DNA of 64,000 nucleotides, taken from assembly GCF_031846445.1 (NCBI RefSeq), contig NZ_JAVRHR010000002.1, positions 62,001-126,000 of the forward strand, written 5' to 3'. The stretch comes from Croceitalea rosinachiae. GTDB lineage: Bacteria > Bacteroidota > Bacteroidia > Flavobacteriales > Flavobacteriaceae. The notes below the pieces were generated by a model, which was not told where the DNA came from, made no database searches, and saw nothing but the letters and a program-made list of their open reading frames with translations. Positions 8,477 to 17,012 of the stretch are shown here, piece by piece. Position numbers and translations under genes: made by a program. Each line of letters begins with the position of its first letter. Within the stretch, counting starts at the first letter, position 1.

Positions 8477-8770
8477 ATGGAGGAGAAGCTCAAAATCAAA
8501 CTATCAATTGCAGATAGGGTATATCCATTAACGATTGATCCAAAGCAAGAAGAGGGTCTGAGAAAAGCCGCTAAGAATATTGACCACTTGGCGAAAAAAT
8601 TTGAGCAGAATTATGCAGTGCGTGATAAACAAGATGTTCTTGCTATGTGCGCCTTACAATTCGCCTCTAAAATTGAGCAAGGTGGAATAAATGAATCTGA
8701 GAATACGAAATCCGCAGAGCAACGTTTAAGGGCTTTGGATGAATTAATTCACAGTAAACTAGGGTCATAA
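8477..8770 (+). CDS. zapA: Cell division protein ZapA
   Basis: A 97-residue protein beginning MEEKLKIKLSIADRVYPLTI, with the N-terminal beta-hairpin domain of ZapA (ADRVYPLTIDPKQEEGLRKA), a central helix, DKQDVLAMCALQFASKIEQ, and a C-terminal helix. ZapA binds FtsZ and bundles its filaments at midcell. The ATG at 8477 is better than a TTG at 8444 inside the upstream gene, because the family domain begins at MEEKLKIK. It follows a coiled-coil gene by 13 bases and is followed by a candidate 6S RNA and then rny. Confidence 0.9.
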   Translation: MEEKLKIKLSIADRVYPLTIDPKQEEGLRKAAKNIDHLAKKFEQNYAVRDKQDVLAMCALQFASKIEQGGINESENTKSAEQRLRALDELIHSKLGS

Positions 8771-8794
8771 AACGTTCTTTAAAATAATTTTACT

Positions 8795-8962
8795 GCCCAC
8801 ATTGGTATTTATTTTTTGACAAACTCAACGTTATTACATTTAAAAAGGGTGAGTTTAAGTTGTAAAAGCGGGCCCTACTCGCATAGGGATTCTTGAGCAG
8901 CTTGTTAGCCCTAAACCTGTTATTTAGGAGTTTGTACAAAACTTCATTCAATGTGGGCTTTT
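8795..8962 (+). ncRNA. ssrS: Candidate 6S RNA (6S-Flavo type)
   Basis: The gap between zapA and rny holds a structured element. A perfect 10-bp closing stem pairs GCCCACATTG (8795-8804) with CAATGTGGGC (8949-8958), and nine T follow at 8959-8967, as in an intrinsic terminator. A second helix pairs ACAAACTC (8819-8826) with GAGTTTGT (8928-8935). Between them lies a region able to form smaller hairpins, such as CCTAAA (8910-8915) with TTTAGG (8923-8928), some of them mutually exclusive. A long closing stem, a large central bubble and a length of about 160-170 bases fit 6S RNA, the sigma-70 holoenzyme mimic, and a 6S-Flavo family is known in Flavobacteria. No reading frame is apparent. Exact ends are not determined. 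Confidence 0.7.
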
Positions 8963-8983
8963 TTTTTAATCAAACATAGCATT

Positions 8984-10555
8984 ATGGATAGTACCACAAT
9001 AAGTATTATAGCAGCAGTAGTCGGACTGGTAATTGGTTTTATAATTGCCAAGGTGTTAGAGAAAGGAAAAGCTGCAAAAACAATGACAAGTGCCAAAAAA
9101 GAGGCATCTAGTATCATTCGAGAAGCAAAAAAAGAAGGTGAAAATATTAAAAAAGATAAAATTTTTCAGGCTAAAGAAAAGTTTTTAGAACTGAAAGCAG
9201 AGCATGAAAAAGTAATTATTAATAAAGACAAGAAAATTGCAGAAGCCGAAAAGCGTACAAGAGATAAAGAATCTCAAGTAAGCAGTGAGCTTGCAAAAGG
9301 GAAAAGACTTAACGAGCAATTAGAGAGTCGAATAAAAGAGGTTGATCACAAAAGCGAAATCCTTGACAAGAAACAATCAGAAGTTGATAAACTTCATAAA
9401 AGTCAAGTACAACAGCTTGAGGTAATTTCTGGCCTATCAGCTGAAGATGCTAAGAGCCAGTTGCTGGAATCTCTAAAGGGCACTGCTAAGACTGATGCAA
9501 TGGCCTACCTCCAAAACACCTTGGAAGAAGCCAAACTTACGGCACAGCAAGAGGCTCGTAAAATAGTTATCAACACCATACAACGCATTGGTACAGAAGA
9601 AGCTGTTGAAAATTGCGTATCGGTATTTAATCTTGAGTCTGATGATGTCAAAGGTCGTATTATTGGTCGTGAAGGTCGTAACATAAGAGCTATAGAAGCA
9701 GTTACAGGGGTAGAAATTATTGTTGATGATACCCCCGAAGCTATTATATTGTCATGTTTTGATTCTGTTCGTAGAGAGGTTGCTCGACTATCACTTCATC
9801 GTTTGGTAACAGATGGTCGTATTCATCCTGCGAGAATTGAGGAGATTGTAAAAAAGACCGAAAAACAAATCAATGAAGAAATTGTTCAGATTGGTAAGCG
9901 CACCGTAATCGACTTAGGAATTCACGGACTACATCCTGAGTTAATTAAGGCAGTTGGGAGAATGAAATATCGTTCTTCTTATGGTCAAAACTTGTTACAA
10001 CATTCAAGAGAAGTTGCGAAACTCTGCGGTGTAATGGCGGCGGAACTGGGTCTTAACCCCAAGATTGCCAAGCGAGCAGGTTTATTGCATGATATAGGTA
10101 AGGTACCCAATACTGAAGTTGAGGTAGAGACACCACATGCTATTTTAGGAATGCAGTGGGCTGAAAAGTTTGGTGAGAAAAAAGATGTATGTAATGCGAT
10201 TGGAGCTCACCACGATGAAATTGAAATGACAACCTTAATTTCTCCAATTGTTCAAGTTTGTGATGCTATTAGTGGAGCAAGACCTGGGGCACGCCGACAA
10301 GTATTGGATTCTTATATTCAGCGTTTGAAAGATCTTGAAGACGTTGCCTTTGGCTTTAGTGGAGTTCAAAAAGCATATGCAATACAAGCTGGTCGAGAGC
10401 TAAGGGTGATTGTAGAAAGCGAAAAAGTGAATGATGACAAAGCCGCAGAACTATCATTTGAAATATCGCAAAAAATACAAACGGATATGACTTACCCTGG
10501 TCAAGTTAAAGTGACTGTTATTCGGGAGACAAGAGCGGTGAACGTGGCGAAATAG
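8984..10555 (+). CDS. rny: Ribonuclease Y
   Basis: A 523-residue membrane-anchored endoribonuclease that starts mRNA decay. Order of parts: one N-terminal membrane helix (ISIIAAVVGLVIGFIIAKVL), a long Lys/Glu-rich coiled coil (about residues 30-190), a KH RNA-binding domain with VKGRIIGREGRNIRAIE, and an HD domain with LLHDIGKVPN as the metal-binding core, plus the C-terminal RNase Y extension. Length fits the family. The ATG at 8984 starts the membrane helix directly; an upstream in-frame codon at 8951 lies in the terminator of the 6S-like element and is rejected. Confidence 0.95.
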   Translation: MDSTTISIIAAVVGLVIGFIIAKVLEKGKAAKTMTSAKKEASSIIREAKKEGENIKKDKIFQAKEKFLELKAEHEKVIINKDKKIAEAEKRTRDKESQVSSELAKGKRLNEQLESRIKEVDHKSEILDKKQSEVDKLHKSQVQQLEVISGLSAEDAKSQLLESLKGTAKTDAMAYLQNTLEEAKLTAQQEARKIVINTIQRIGTEEAVENCVSVFNLESDDVKGRIIGREGRNIRAIEAVTGVEIIVDDTPEAIILSCFDSVRREVARLSLHRLVTDGRIHPARIEEIVKKTEKQINEEIVQIGKRTVIDLGIHGLHPELIKAVGRMKYRSSYGQNLLQHSREVAKLCGVMAAELGLNPKIAKRAGLLHDIGKVPNTEVEVETPHAILGMQWAEKFGEKKDVCNAIGAHHDEIEMTTLISPIVQVCDAISGARPGARRQVLDSYIQRLKDLEDVAFGFSGVQKAYAIQAGRELRVIVESEKVNDDKAAELSFEISQKIQTDMTYPGQVKVTVIRETRAVNVAK

Positions 10556-10597
10556 CTTCGTGAATCTTACGAAAGTGGAATTAATTGAAAGCGATTG

Positions 10598-12688
10598 CTA
10601 TTCTTCTTCGCTTGATTCAATTTCTTTTTCTTGAGACTCTTTGTTAAGGTTATTTTCCATAATATTGAGGTTCTTAAGTTTCGCCTTCCAGCTATCCAAA
10701 GCTTTTTTATGTCTATTGATGTTCTTAATTACATCTTTTACTAATGGGTTGTCTTCAGAAGCATTAGAGAAAAATTGAAGGTTATTCTCTAGTTGACGGA
10801 TTTCACTTTTACTTTCTTCAATCTTACGTCTAACAAAAGTTCTCTCGTTATTGATGGCATTATCATTATCAGATTTTGCCAGCTGCTTTATTTTATCACC
10901 ATATTTAAGCAATTCTGATTCTTGTTTAGAAACGTCTAGTTTTTTGAAAAGCGCATCAATGATTTTATTGAATTTACCGTTAATATGTTTTTTATTAAAC
11001 GGAATCCGACCATATGATTTCCACTCGGCGATAAATTCTTTGATAGCAGTAATATCTTTTTTCTTATCACCGCTTAGCTGAAATACCTTCAAGCGGTCTA
11101 AGCAAGCACTCTTTTTTTCAAAGTTGGCAAACTCTTCTTTTTGAGTCTCATTCCTTTCAGAATGAAGCTTGTTAAAGTAGTGATTACATGCGTTTTTGAA
11201 TTCGTTCCAAATCTTATCGGAATATTTTCTGGGGACATGTCCTATTTTTTTCCACTCACTTTGAATACGTTTCATTTCTGGAGTTGCCATGGCATGGTCA
11301 TCATTATCTTTTAATGCCAATGCCAAACCAAGCAACGCACGTTTTTTCTCAAGATTATCGTGTTGTTCTTTTTTAAGTCCCTTATAAAAATTATTTTTTC
11401 CCCTGTTGAAAGCACGCACGGCATCTTTAAAACTAGACCAAGTGGCTTCATTTACCTTTTGGGGAACTTTACCTGCTTTAAAGAAGGCTTCTCTATGCGC
11501 TTCTATTTCTTTGATTTGACTTTGAATGCCCCTATGGTTATCTGAAATATTTTCCGATATGGTACGTATCGAAGCAATGATTTCATTCTTCTTGATGAGG
11601 TTTTTCTCGTAAGAGGCTTCTAGTTGGTTAAAATGTTCTTGCCTTCTTGTATGAATGGCTTTGGTAGCATTGCTAAAGCGCTCCCAAATTTCTTCTCGCT
11701 GTTCTTTGGCTACAGGTCCAATATCTTCTTTCCAAACTTTATGGAAGGTTTGTAGCTCTCTAAATGCTTTTCCTAGGTCAGGTTCATTTTGTAATGATTC
11801 TGCGGCCTCAACTAATTTTAGTTTTTCTTCAAGGTTGTGTTTAAAGTCTAAATCCCGAAGCTCCCGGTTTAGATGTAAAAAATCATAGAAAATTTCAATA
11901 TGATGGTGATAGGTCCGCCAAACATCATTGTAGTTATTTCGAGGAACCGGGCCAGCATTGCGCCATTGTTCTTGTATTTCCTTGAAATTTTTATAAGTGG
12001 TGTTGATATCCTCTTCAACATTCACCAGCCCTTTTAGTTCTTCAATAATTCCTAAGCGTTTTTCAAGGTTTTGCTTAAGACTTTGCTCTAAGTTTTTGTA
12101 GTATTGATTACGCTTTTCACGAAATTCTCCATATACCTCATTAAATTGTCTTTTGGTGACTGAATTGTACCTAAAGTCTATCTCATTACCACCACTGGCT
12201 ATAAATTCCTCTTTTTTATGCTCTAAAAATTCTTGAAATTTATGGTCAAACTCATGCTTGATATCGTTAACATGCTTGTTTATAGCCTGTACTTTCTCAT
12301 TTTTTACCAACCGCTGCAATTCACCCACCAAATTTTCCATGGACATGGAATGGTAATCAAGCACAGGAATTTGATGCCTTTTTTGGTTTTCCGTGTCCTC
12401 AGCATCCTCAGCATTTTCTTGGTCAATTTCCTCCAAGACCTTATCATCTTTATTGGGCTGGTTTTCTTTAGAAGATGAAACTACGGCATCAGTATCCGAT
12501 GAGGGTTCTTCTTTTAATTGATTTTCCTCAGTAGTTGAAATTTTAGTGTCAGTATCAGAGGTGGATTCCAATACGGGTTCTCCGATAACTGTATTTTGTT
12601 CAACAGTATCCTTTTTTGTTTCTGTATCAGGGGTCGCCTGTTCTTTATCACCTGCAATATCTTGCAGTTTGTGTTCTTTTTCGTCCAT
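10598..12688 (-). CDS. DUF349 domain-containing coiled-coil protein
   Basis: A 696-residue cytoplasmic protein. The first 120 residues are acidic and low-complexity, with repeated Ser/Thr-Asp-Thr and Glu-rich units (for example ESTSDTDTKISTTEENQ). The rest is helical and built of repeated DUF349 units, recognised by recurring phrases such as EEWRNAGPVPRN-like (EQWRNAGPVPRNNYN), KVWKEDIGPVAKEQREEIW, SEWKKIGHVPRKYSDKIW and AEWKSYGRIPF. Function of DUF349 proteins is unsettled in Bacteroidota. The ATG at 12688 is chosen over the GTG one codon upstream. A promoter-like TATCTTTG lies about 70 bases before it. Confidence 0.85.
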   Translation of the reverse strand: MDEKEHKLQDIAGDKEQATPDTETKKDTVEQNTVIGEPVLESTSDTDTKISTTEENQLKEEPSSDTDAVVSSSKENQPNKDDKVLEEIDQENAEDAEDTENQKRHQIPVLDYHSMSMENLVGELQRLVKNEKVQAINKHVNDIKHEFDHKFQEFLEHKKEEFIASGGNEIDFRYNSVTKRQFNEVYGEFREKRNQYYKNLEQSLKQNLEKRLGIIEELKGLVNVEEDINTTYKNFKEIQEQWRNAGPVPRNNYNDVWRTYHHHIEIFYDFLHLNRELRDLDFKHNLEEKLKLVEAAESLQNEPDLGKAFRELQTFHKVWKEDIGPVAKEQREEIWERFSNATKAIHTRRQEHFNQLEASYEKNLIKKNEIIASIRTISENISDNHRGIQSQIKEIEAHREAFFKAGKVPQKVNEATWSSFKDAVRAFNRGKNNFYKGLKKEQHDNLEKKRALLGLALALKDNDDHAMATPEMKRIQSEWKKIGHVPRKYSDKIWNEFKNACNHYFNKLHSERNETQKEEFANFEKKSACLDRLKVFQLSGDKKKDITAIKEFIAEWKSYGRIPFNKKHINGKFNKIIDALFKKLDVSKQESELLKYGDKIKQLAKSDNDNAINNERTFVRRKIEESKSEIRQLENNLQFFSNASEDNPLVKDVIKNINRHKKALDSWKAKLKNLNIMENNLNKESQEKEIESSEEE

Positions 12689-12758
12689 CACGATTATTCT
12701 TTACGGTTTTTAGATTGATGGCATTTATGGGTAAGTTACTAACTATACCCAGCAATGG

Positions 12759-12766
12759 CAAAGATA
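12759..12766 (-). promoter_or_regulatory. Candidate -7 element for the DUF349 gene
   Basis: On the minus strand TATCTTTG matches TAnnTTTG, in the 137-base gap between aroE and the DUF349 gene. It would give a leader of about 65 bases. No clear -33 TTG is seen. Confidence 0.35.
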
Positions 12767-12825
12767 ACTCTTATTCTTTTGATGATTTGATGTTTAAAGA
12801 AGTCGATATACTTGAAGCAGAAAAG

Positions 12826-13575
12826 CTATGAATTCCAAATTTCCCATGCTTTTTCAGCCTGAAACTCGAGCATAGCAAGACCATTTTGAATTGTTGCTCC
12901 ATTGGCTTCACCAGTTTTTAAAAAAGCAGTTTTTTCAGGATTGTAAATTAGGTCAAAAAGCAGGTGTTTGGGAGTGATGTATTCATACGGAATATTAGGT
13001 TTTTCTTCAATATTAGGGTAAGTGCCGACAGGACTACAATTTACAATTATGGTATACTCACTAAGAATAGTTTTATCTAATTTATGATAAGTATATTGGT
13101 TTTTTGTGGGATTCCTTGAAACATAAGTATAATCTACACCCAGGGCATCAAACACATAAGCGATGGCTTTTGAAGCCCCACCAGTTCCCAAAAGAAGCGC
13201 TTTTTTATGTTGTGTTTTCAAATGAGGCTTTATGGCTTTTTCAAACCCATAGGCATCAGTATTGAAACCTTTTAATGTGCCAGAAGTAAATTTGATTGTA
13301 TTTACCGCACCAATACTTTCTGCGTTTAAATCTAAAGAATCTAAAAAAGGAATTATAAGTTCCTTATAAGGAATGGTAACGTTAAGACCTTTTAAATTAT
13401 TATCATTTATCAAATCATGGAATTTAGTAATATCATCTAGATCGAAATTTTGATAAGAAGTGTTGACTAAACCAAGTTTTTTGAATTTCTCTGTGAAAAA
13501 TCCTTGCGAAAAAGAATAAGAAATGTTCTTACCGACCAGTCCGAACCTGTTTTTTTTGCGTTCTGTTTTTGCCAT
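12826..13575 (-). CDS. aroE: Shikimate dehydrogenase
   Basis: A 249-residue NADPH-dependent enzyme that reduces 3-dehydroshikimate to shikimate in chorismate synthesis. Seen in sequence: substrate loop SYSFSQGFF (residues 19-27), catalytic K71 in NVTIPYK, N92/T93 in GAVNT, catalytic D107 in NTDAYGF, the nucleotide-binding loop LLGTGGASKA, and the C-terminal signature NGLAMLEFQAEKAWEIW. It is slightly shorter than the usual 270 residues. The ATG at 13575 lies inside the upstream DUF368 gene, giving a 47-base overlap; the family domain begins only ten residues after this ATG, so the overlap is probably real. Confidence 0.93.
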   Translation of the reverse strand: MAKTERKKNRFGLVGKNISYSFSQGFFTEKFKKLGLVNTSYQNFDLDDITKFHDLINDNNLKGLNVTIPYKELIIPFLDSLDLNAESIGAVNTIKFTSGTLKGFNTDAYGFEKAIKPHLKTQHKKALLLGTGGASKAIAYVFDALGVDYTYVSRNPTKNQYTYHKLDKTILSEYTIIVNCSPVGTYPNIEEKPNIPYEYITPKHLLFDLIYNPEKTAFLKTGEANGATIQNGLAMLEFQAEKAWEIWNS

Positions 13576-14566
13576 ACCAATCTAAACTCAATAATATGAA
13601 AATTCCAAAAATAATAAAGAAAATAGCACCCCAAGTTTCCATTGATGTTATATTGGGCCAGTAACGCCGATAATTTAAAATAATTTGGTTACCATTGGTA
13701 TCTAATAGCACATTTCCTAAAAAATCAGTTTTAAAAATACTTTTTTTCCATGGCCATAATACTCCTAAAGATCCTGTAATAAAACCAATAATCACAGCTG
13801 TGGTTATTTTTTTGTAATGTTTTAACACGTAACCCAACAAATGTGATAAGGTGACTAAACCAGTTGCGGAGCCTAAAGTAAATACAACCAAAATAGTCAG
13901 TGTTTGCATCCGTGCTTTATTTTTGTAAAAACTAAAATCACCATTTATAAATTCGGCAAAGGTGTCATAAAGACTATTTACAGAGTCTACTAAGAGTAGC
14001 ACATAGTTACCCAATAAAATTAGAATGAATGACCCCGAAAGTCCAGGTAATGTCATTCCAGAAACACTGATTATTCCACAGAAAAAAATAAAGATAAGGT
14101 TGTCATTTTCTTTTGCTGGGCTTAAAAAACTAATTGAAACACCTACAAACAAGCCTATTAATCCTGCTATAATAGTCTTTTTGTTCCAATGTTCGAAGTC
14201 TTTAGAAATGTAATAGATCGAACCCAAAACCATACCAAAGAAAGCGGCCCAAACAAAAAGCTCTTTTCTGTCTAAAAAATAGTCCAGCAGTCGTGATATG
14301 CTAAAATAACTAATAAGCATACCAGTTATCAATAGCACCAAAAATGTTCCGTTTATATATTTATAAAAACTTTTGAACCTTCCATTTAATAAAAGTTTGA
14401 AGGCCTTAGCATTAATCTTTTGGAGTGAATAGATAAACTCTTCATAAAAACCGCCCACAAATGCCACAATACCACCAGATACACCTGGCACTTTATTTGC
14501 AGCACCCATAAAGAGCCCTTTAACGACTAAAAAGATTTTATCAACTAACGTTCTTGGTTGATGCAT
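13529..14566 (-). CDS. DUF368 membrane protein (PopT-like), copy 2
   Basis: A 345-residue polytopic membrane protein. The DUF368 motif MGAANKVPGVSGGIVAFVGG lies near residues 20-40, and a second, similar motif TLPGLSGSFILILLGNY lies near the middle, suggesting an internal repeat. DUF368 proteins have been reported to transport undecaprenyl phosphate back across the inner membrane (PopT), recycling the lipid carrier of wall and surface polymers; here that is inference by family. Compared with the neighbouring copy it has a longer C-terminus and a basic tail (KNRTQKKQVRTGR). That tail is encoded in the part that overlaps the start of aroE. Confidence 0.85.
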   Translation of the reverse strand: MHQPRTLVDKIFLVVKGLFMGAANKVPGVSGGIVAFVGGFYEEFIYSLQKINAKAFKLLLNGRFKSFYKYINGTFLVLLITGMLISYFSISRLLDYFLDRKELFVWAAFFGMVLGSIYYISKDFEHWNKKTIIAGLIGLFVGVSISFLSPAKENDNLIFIFFCGIISVSGMTLPGLSGSFILILLGNYVLLLVDSVNSLYDTFAEFINGDFSFYKNKARMQTLTILVVFTLGSATGLVTLSHLLGYVLKHYKKITTAVIIGFITGSLGVLWPWKKSIFKTDFLGNVLLDTNGNQIILNYRRYWPNITSMETWGAIFFIIFGIFILLSLDWYGKNRTQKKQVRTGR

Positions 14567-14585
14567 AAATGGTATTTAGACTTCC

Positions 14586-15503
14586 TTATTTTTTGGTAGC
14601 CACCCGTTCAAGGATAAAAATAAGAGAAAATCCCACTATGGCGAGTATAGTTGCCAACATTAATTGAGAATCACCTTCATAAGTGAAAGGAGAAATACTG
14701 TTTTCTTTAATCGGAATGATTTTACCATCAAAGACCTTGGTTTCTAGAACTTTTTTCCAAGGCCATATTTTATTGAGAGAACCTAAAATAAATCCGGTCA
14801 AAAGTGCTAGGGTTGTATTCTTGTAGTTTTTGAACATCCATTTTAACAATCTGGCAAAACTTAATAATCCAAAAATAGCGCCAATTGCAACGGTGGCTAC
14901 CATTTTGATATCTCTTTCGTGAACGGCATCCAAAATTGTCTTATAAGAACCTAAGAGAACCAAAATAAAAGCTCCTGAGATACCAGGTAAAATCATAGCG
15001 CATACTGCCAAAGCACCGGATAAAAAAAGAAAAGGAAGGCTATTTACATTCTCATTTGGAGGTAAAGTTGTAATAAAATAGGCTATGGCTGCACCTAAGA
15101 GCAGTACGGTGATTGAAATAATATTCCATTTTTTTATTTCTTTCCCTACCAAAAATATGCTAGCTGTTACTAAACCAAAAAAGAATGACCAAAGTAGAAT
15201 AGGTTCGTTTTCTAATAGCCAACTGAGAAATTTGGCCAATGAAAAAAGGCTGATAAAAATTCCTGAAAACAGTGCCAACAAAAAGTTGCCATTAAGTTGC
15301 TCCCAAAAAGTTTTAAAACCTTCTTTTTTTAGTGTTTTTAACAGCCCTAAATTAATATTGTTAATAGAAGAAATTAGTTCTTCATATATACCAGAAATAA
15401 ATGCTATTGTTCCTCCTGAAACCCCAGGTACAACATCTGCAGCACCCATTGCAATACCTTTAAGCGCGATAAGTACGTAGTCAATTGAATTTCGACCTGC
15501 CAT
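14586..15503 (-). CDS. DUF368 membrane protein (PopT-like), copy 1
   Basis: A 305-residue polytopic membrane protein, paralogous to the gene 19 bases downstream. It has MGAADVVPGVSGGTIAF near residue 18 and a second motif ILPGISGAFILVLLGSYK near residue 172. Roughly eight or nine hydrophobic segments are visible. Family knowledge points to undecaprenyl-phosphate recycling, as for its neighbour. The closer match to the consensus PGVSGGT suggests that this is the canonical copy. It follows the TPR gene by 21 bases. The ATG at 15501-15503 is the only sensible start. Confidence 0.87.
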   Translation of the reverse strand: MAGRNSIDYVLIALKGIAMGAADVVPGVSGGTIAFISGIYEELISSINNINLGLLKTLKKEGFKTFWEQLNGNFLLALFSGIFISLFSLAKFLSWLLENEPILLWSFFFGLVTASIFLVGKEIKKWNIISITVLLLGAAIAYFITTLPPNENVNSLPFLFLSGALAVCAMILPGISGAFILVLLGSYKTILDAVHERDIKMVATVAIGAIFGLLSFARLLKWMFKNYKNTTLALLTGFILGSLNKIWPWKKVLETKVFDGKIIPIKENSISPFTYEGDSQLMLATILAIVGFSLIFILERVATKK

Positions 15504-15524
15504 TTATTTTCTAAGATGTATGAA

Positions 15525-16925
15525 TTAAGTAGATGCTTTTTTGTTTTCAGTAAAAATATCCTTTACCCATTTGACATTACTATATTCAGGAAATTTCTTC
15601 TTAAAGAAAACTGCTTTTTCTGAATTTAATTGTAAGGCATCACTTAATTTTTCTTTTGCCAACGCTATTTGGTCAGTCTTTAGATATAAACCAGATAATT
15701 GATAGCACATTTCGGCATTATCGGGATAAAACTCGAGACCTTGTAATAATACCTGCACACCTGAATGATAGTCATTAAGTTTTTGAAGTACCACAGCCCA
15801 TTCTTGCCAAGTATCTAGTTCGTAGTTGCCTAAATCAACTGTTTGTTTGAAAGCAAAGTCAGCTTCATCTAAATTGTTAAGGGCCACGAATATTTTAGCG
15901 CTCTTTTTCCAGTACAACGCATTTTCCCCATCAATGTTTATTGCTTTATTGATATATCTCTGAGCTTTTTTATAGTCTTTTTTCTTGGTATAAAATTCAG
16001 TAATAGCTATCCAACCTTTATCCAATAGGGGATCTTCATGCACTGTATTGTAATAATAATATTTTGCTAAGTCATCATTGCCTAAGCGCTCATGGCATCT
16101 GCCAATTCTTAGATATGCGTGCGAGGTTGGGTCATCAATATTTATGGTCGTTTGGTAACTTTCTATAGCCTCATTGTATTTCCCCAACTTTTCTAAAACC
16201 CTTCCTTTTTCGAAGTAAGCTCCTAAAAATGATTCGTCTGAGATAATGGCAAAATCAAAAGCGGTAAGAGCTTCTTTGTACATGCCCTTTGTGAAAAACA
16301 TTTTTCCAAGCTGATGCCATGCTACTTCGCAATATGGATTTCGTTCTAGGTAGTCATTTAAATAGACAATTGCTCCATCAAAATCTTCTAAAAACTCGTA
16401 GCAATAAATAACATTATATAATGAAGAGTAGTCGCTCTCATCTAACTGTAAGCATTTGATAAAACTGTTTTTTGCTTGTTCAAAATCATCCATAAACAGA
16501 TATTCCATACCCAACAAAGAATAAATGTCAAAACTATCGTCAGCCATATGTAAAGCTTCAAGCAACATATTCACTGCCCCTTGATGATCATCTTGTTTGG
16601 ATAGAATATTGGCGCGTTGAACAAAAATTTCTTCATTATTGCTATCTATTGTTTGTAAATCATCAAGTAAAAGCTCTGCTTGTTTAAAGTCGTCTTCAAA
16701 AACCAGTACCTCTACTCTTAGTAATTTTAATTCAACTGAATGCGGATGTTGTTGTAAACCAATTTGAATAGCTTTTTTGCCTAGAGAGACTTTGCCATGA
16801 TTTAAATAATGATGAATAATGCCCTCAAAATCGTCAGCATCAAAAAAATAGACATCATCAGTTTTGAGCATTGACTCAAACTTTAAAACAGAATCTTCGT
16901 TATTTTCGTTAGGTTGTAACGCCAT
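15525..16925 (-). CDS. Tetratricopeptide-repeat protein
   Basis: A 466-residue protein without a signal peptide or membrane segment, made of about eleven tandem TPR units from residue 50 to the end (for example YFEKGRVLEKLGKYNEAIES and AYLRIGRCHERLGNDDLAKY). TPR arrays are protein-protein scaffolds; the partner cannot be read from sequence. It sits between the class III aminotransferase gene and the two DUF368 genes in the same direction. The ATG at 16923-16925 is preceded by an 87-base gap that could hold its own promoter, although no good TAnnTTTG was found there. Confidence 0.85.
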   Translation of the reverse strand: MALQPNENNEDSVLKFESMLKTDDVYFFDADDFEGIIHHYLNHGKVSLGKKAIQIGLQQHPHSVELKLLRVEVLVFEDDFKQAELLLDDLQTIDSNNEEIFVQRANILSKQDDHQGAVNMLLEALHMADDSFDIYSLLGMEYLFMDDFEQAKNSFIKCLQLDESDYSSLYNVIYCYEFLEDFDGAIVYLNDYLERNPYCEVAWHQLGKMFFTKGMYKEALTAFDFAIISDESFLGAYFEKGRVLEKLGKYNEAIESYQTTINIDDPTSHAYLRIGRCHERLGNDDLAKYYYYNTVHEDPLLDKGWIAITEFYTKKKDYKKAQRYINKAINIDGENALYWKKSAKIFVALNNLDEADFAFKQTVDLGNYELDTWQEWAVVLQKLNDYHSGVQVLLQGLEFYPDNAEMCYQLSGLYLKTDQIALAKEKLSDALQLNSEKAVFFKKKFPEYSNVKWVKDIFTENKKAST

Positions 16926-17012
16926 AGAAACGTTTTTGGTTTTACTATGGACTTAAAATTAGCCTATATGTAGACTGATTCTGGTCCTTGATTTGGGTTT
17001 GTTATCAACAAT

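Noticed and set aside
10556..10597. Terminator between rny and the DUF349 gene
   Set aside because: Only a five-base stem (TTCGT with ACGAA) without a T-run is present.
12616..12831. Plus-strand open frame in the aroE-DUF349 gap
   Set aside because: Most of it is antisense to the DUF349 gene, and the gap is better explained by that gene's promoter region.
13529..13575. Frameshift joining the second DUF368 gene and aroE
   Set aside because: Both proteins are complete by family length and motifs, so a real overlap is simpler than an error.
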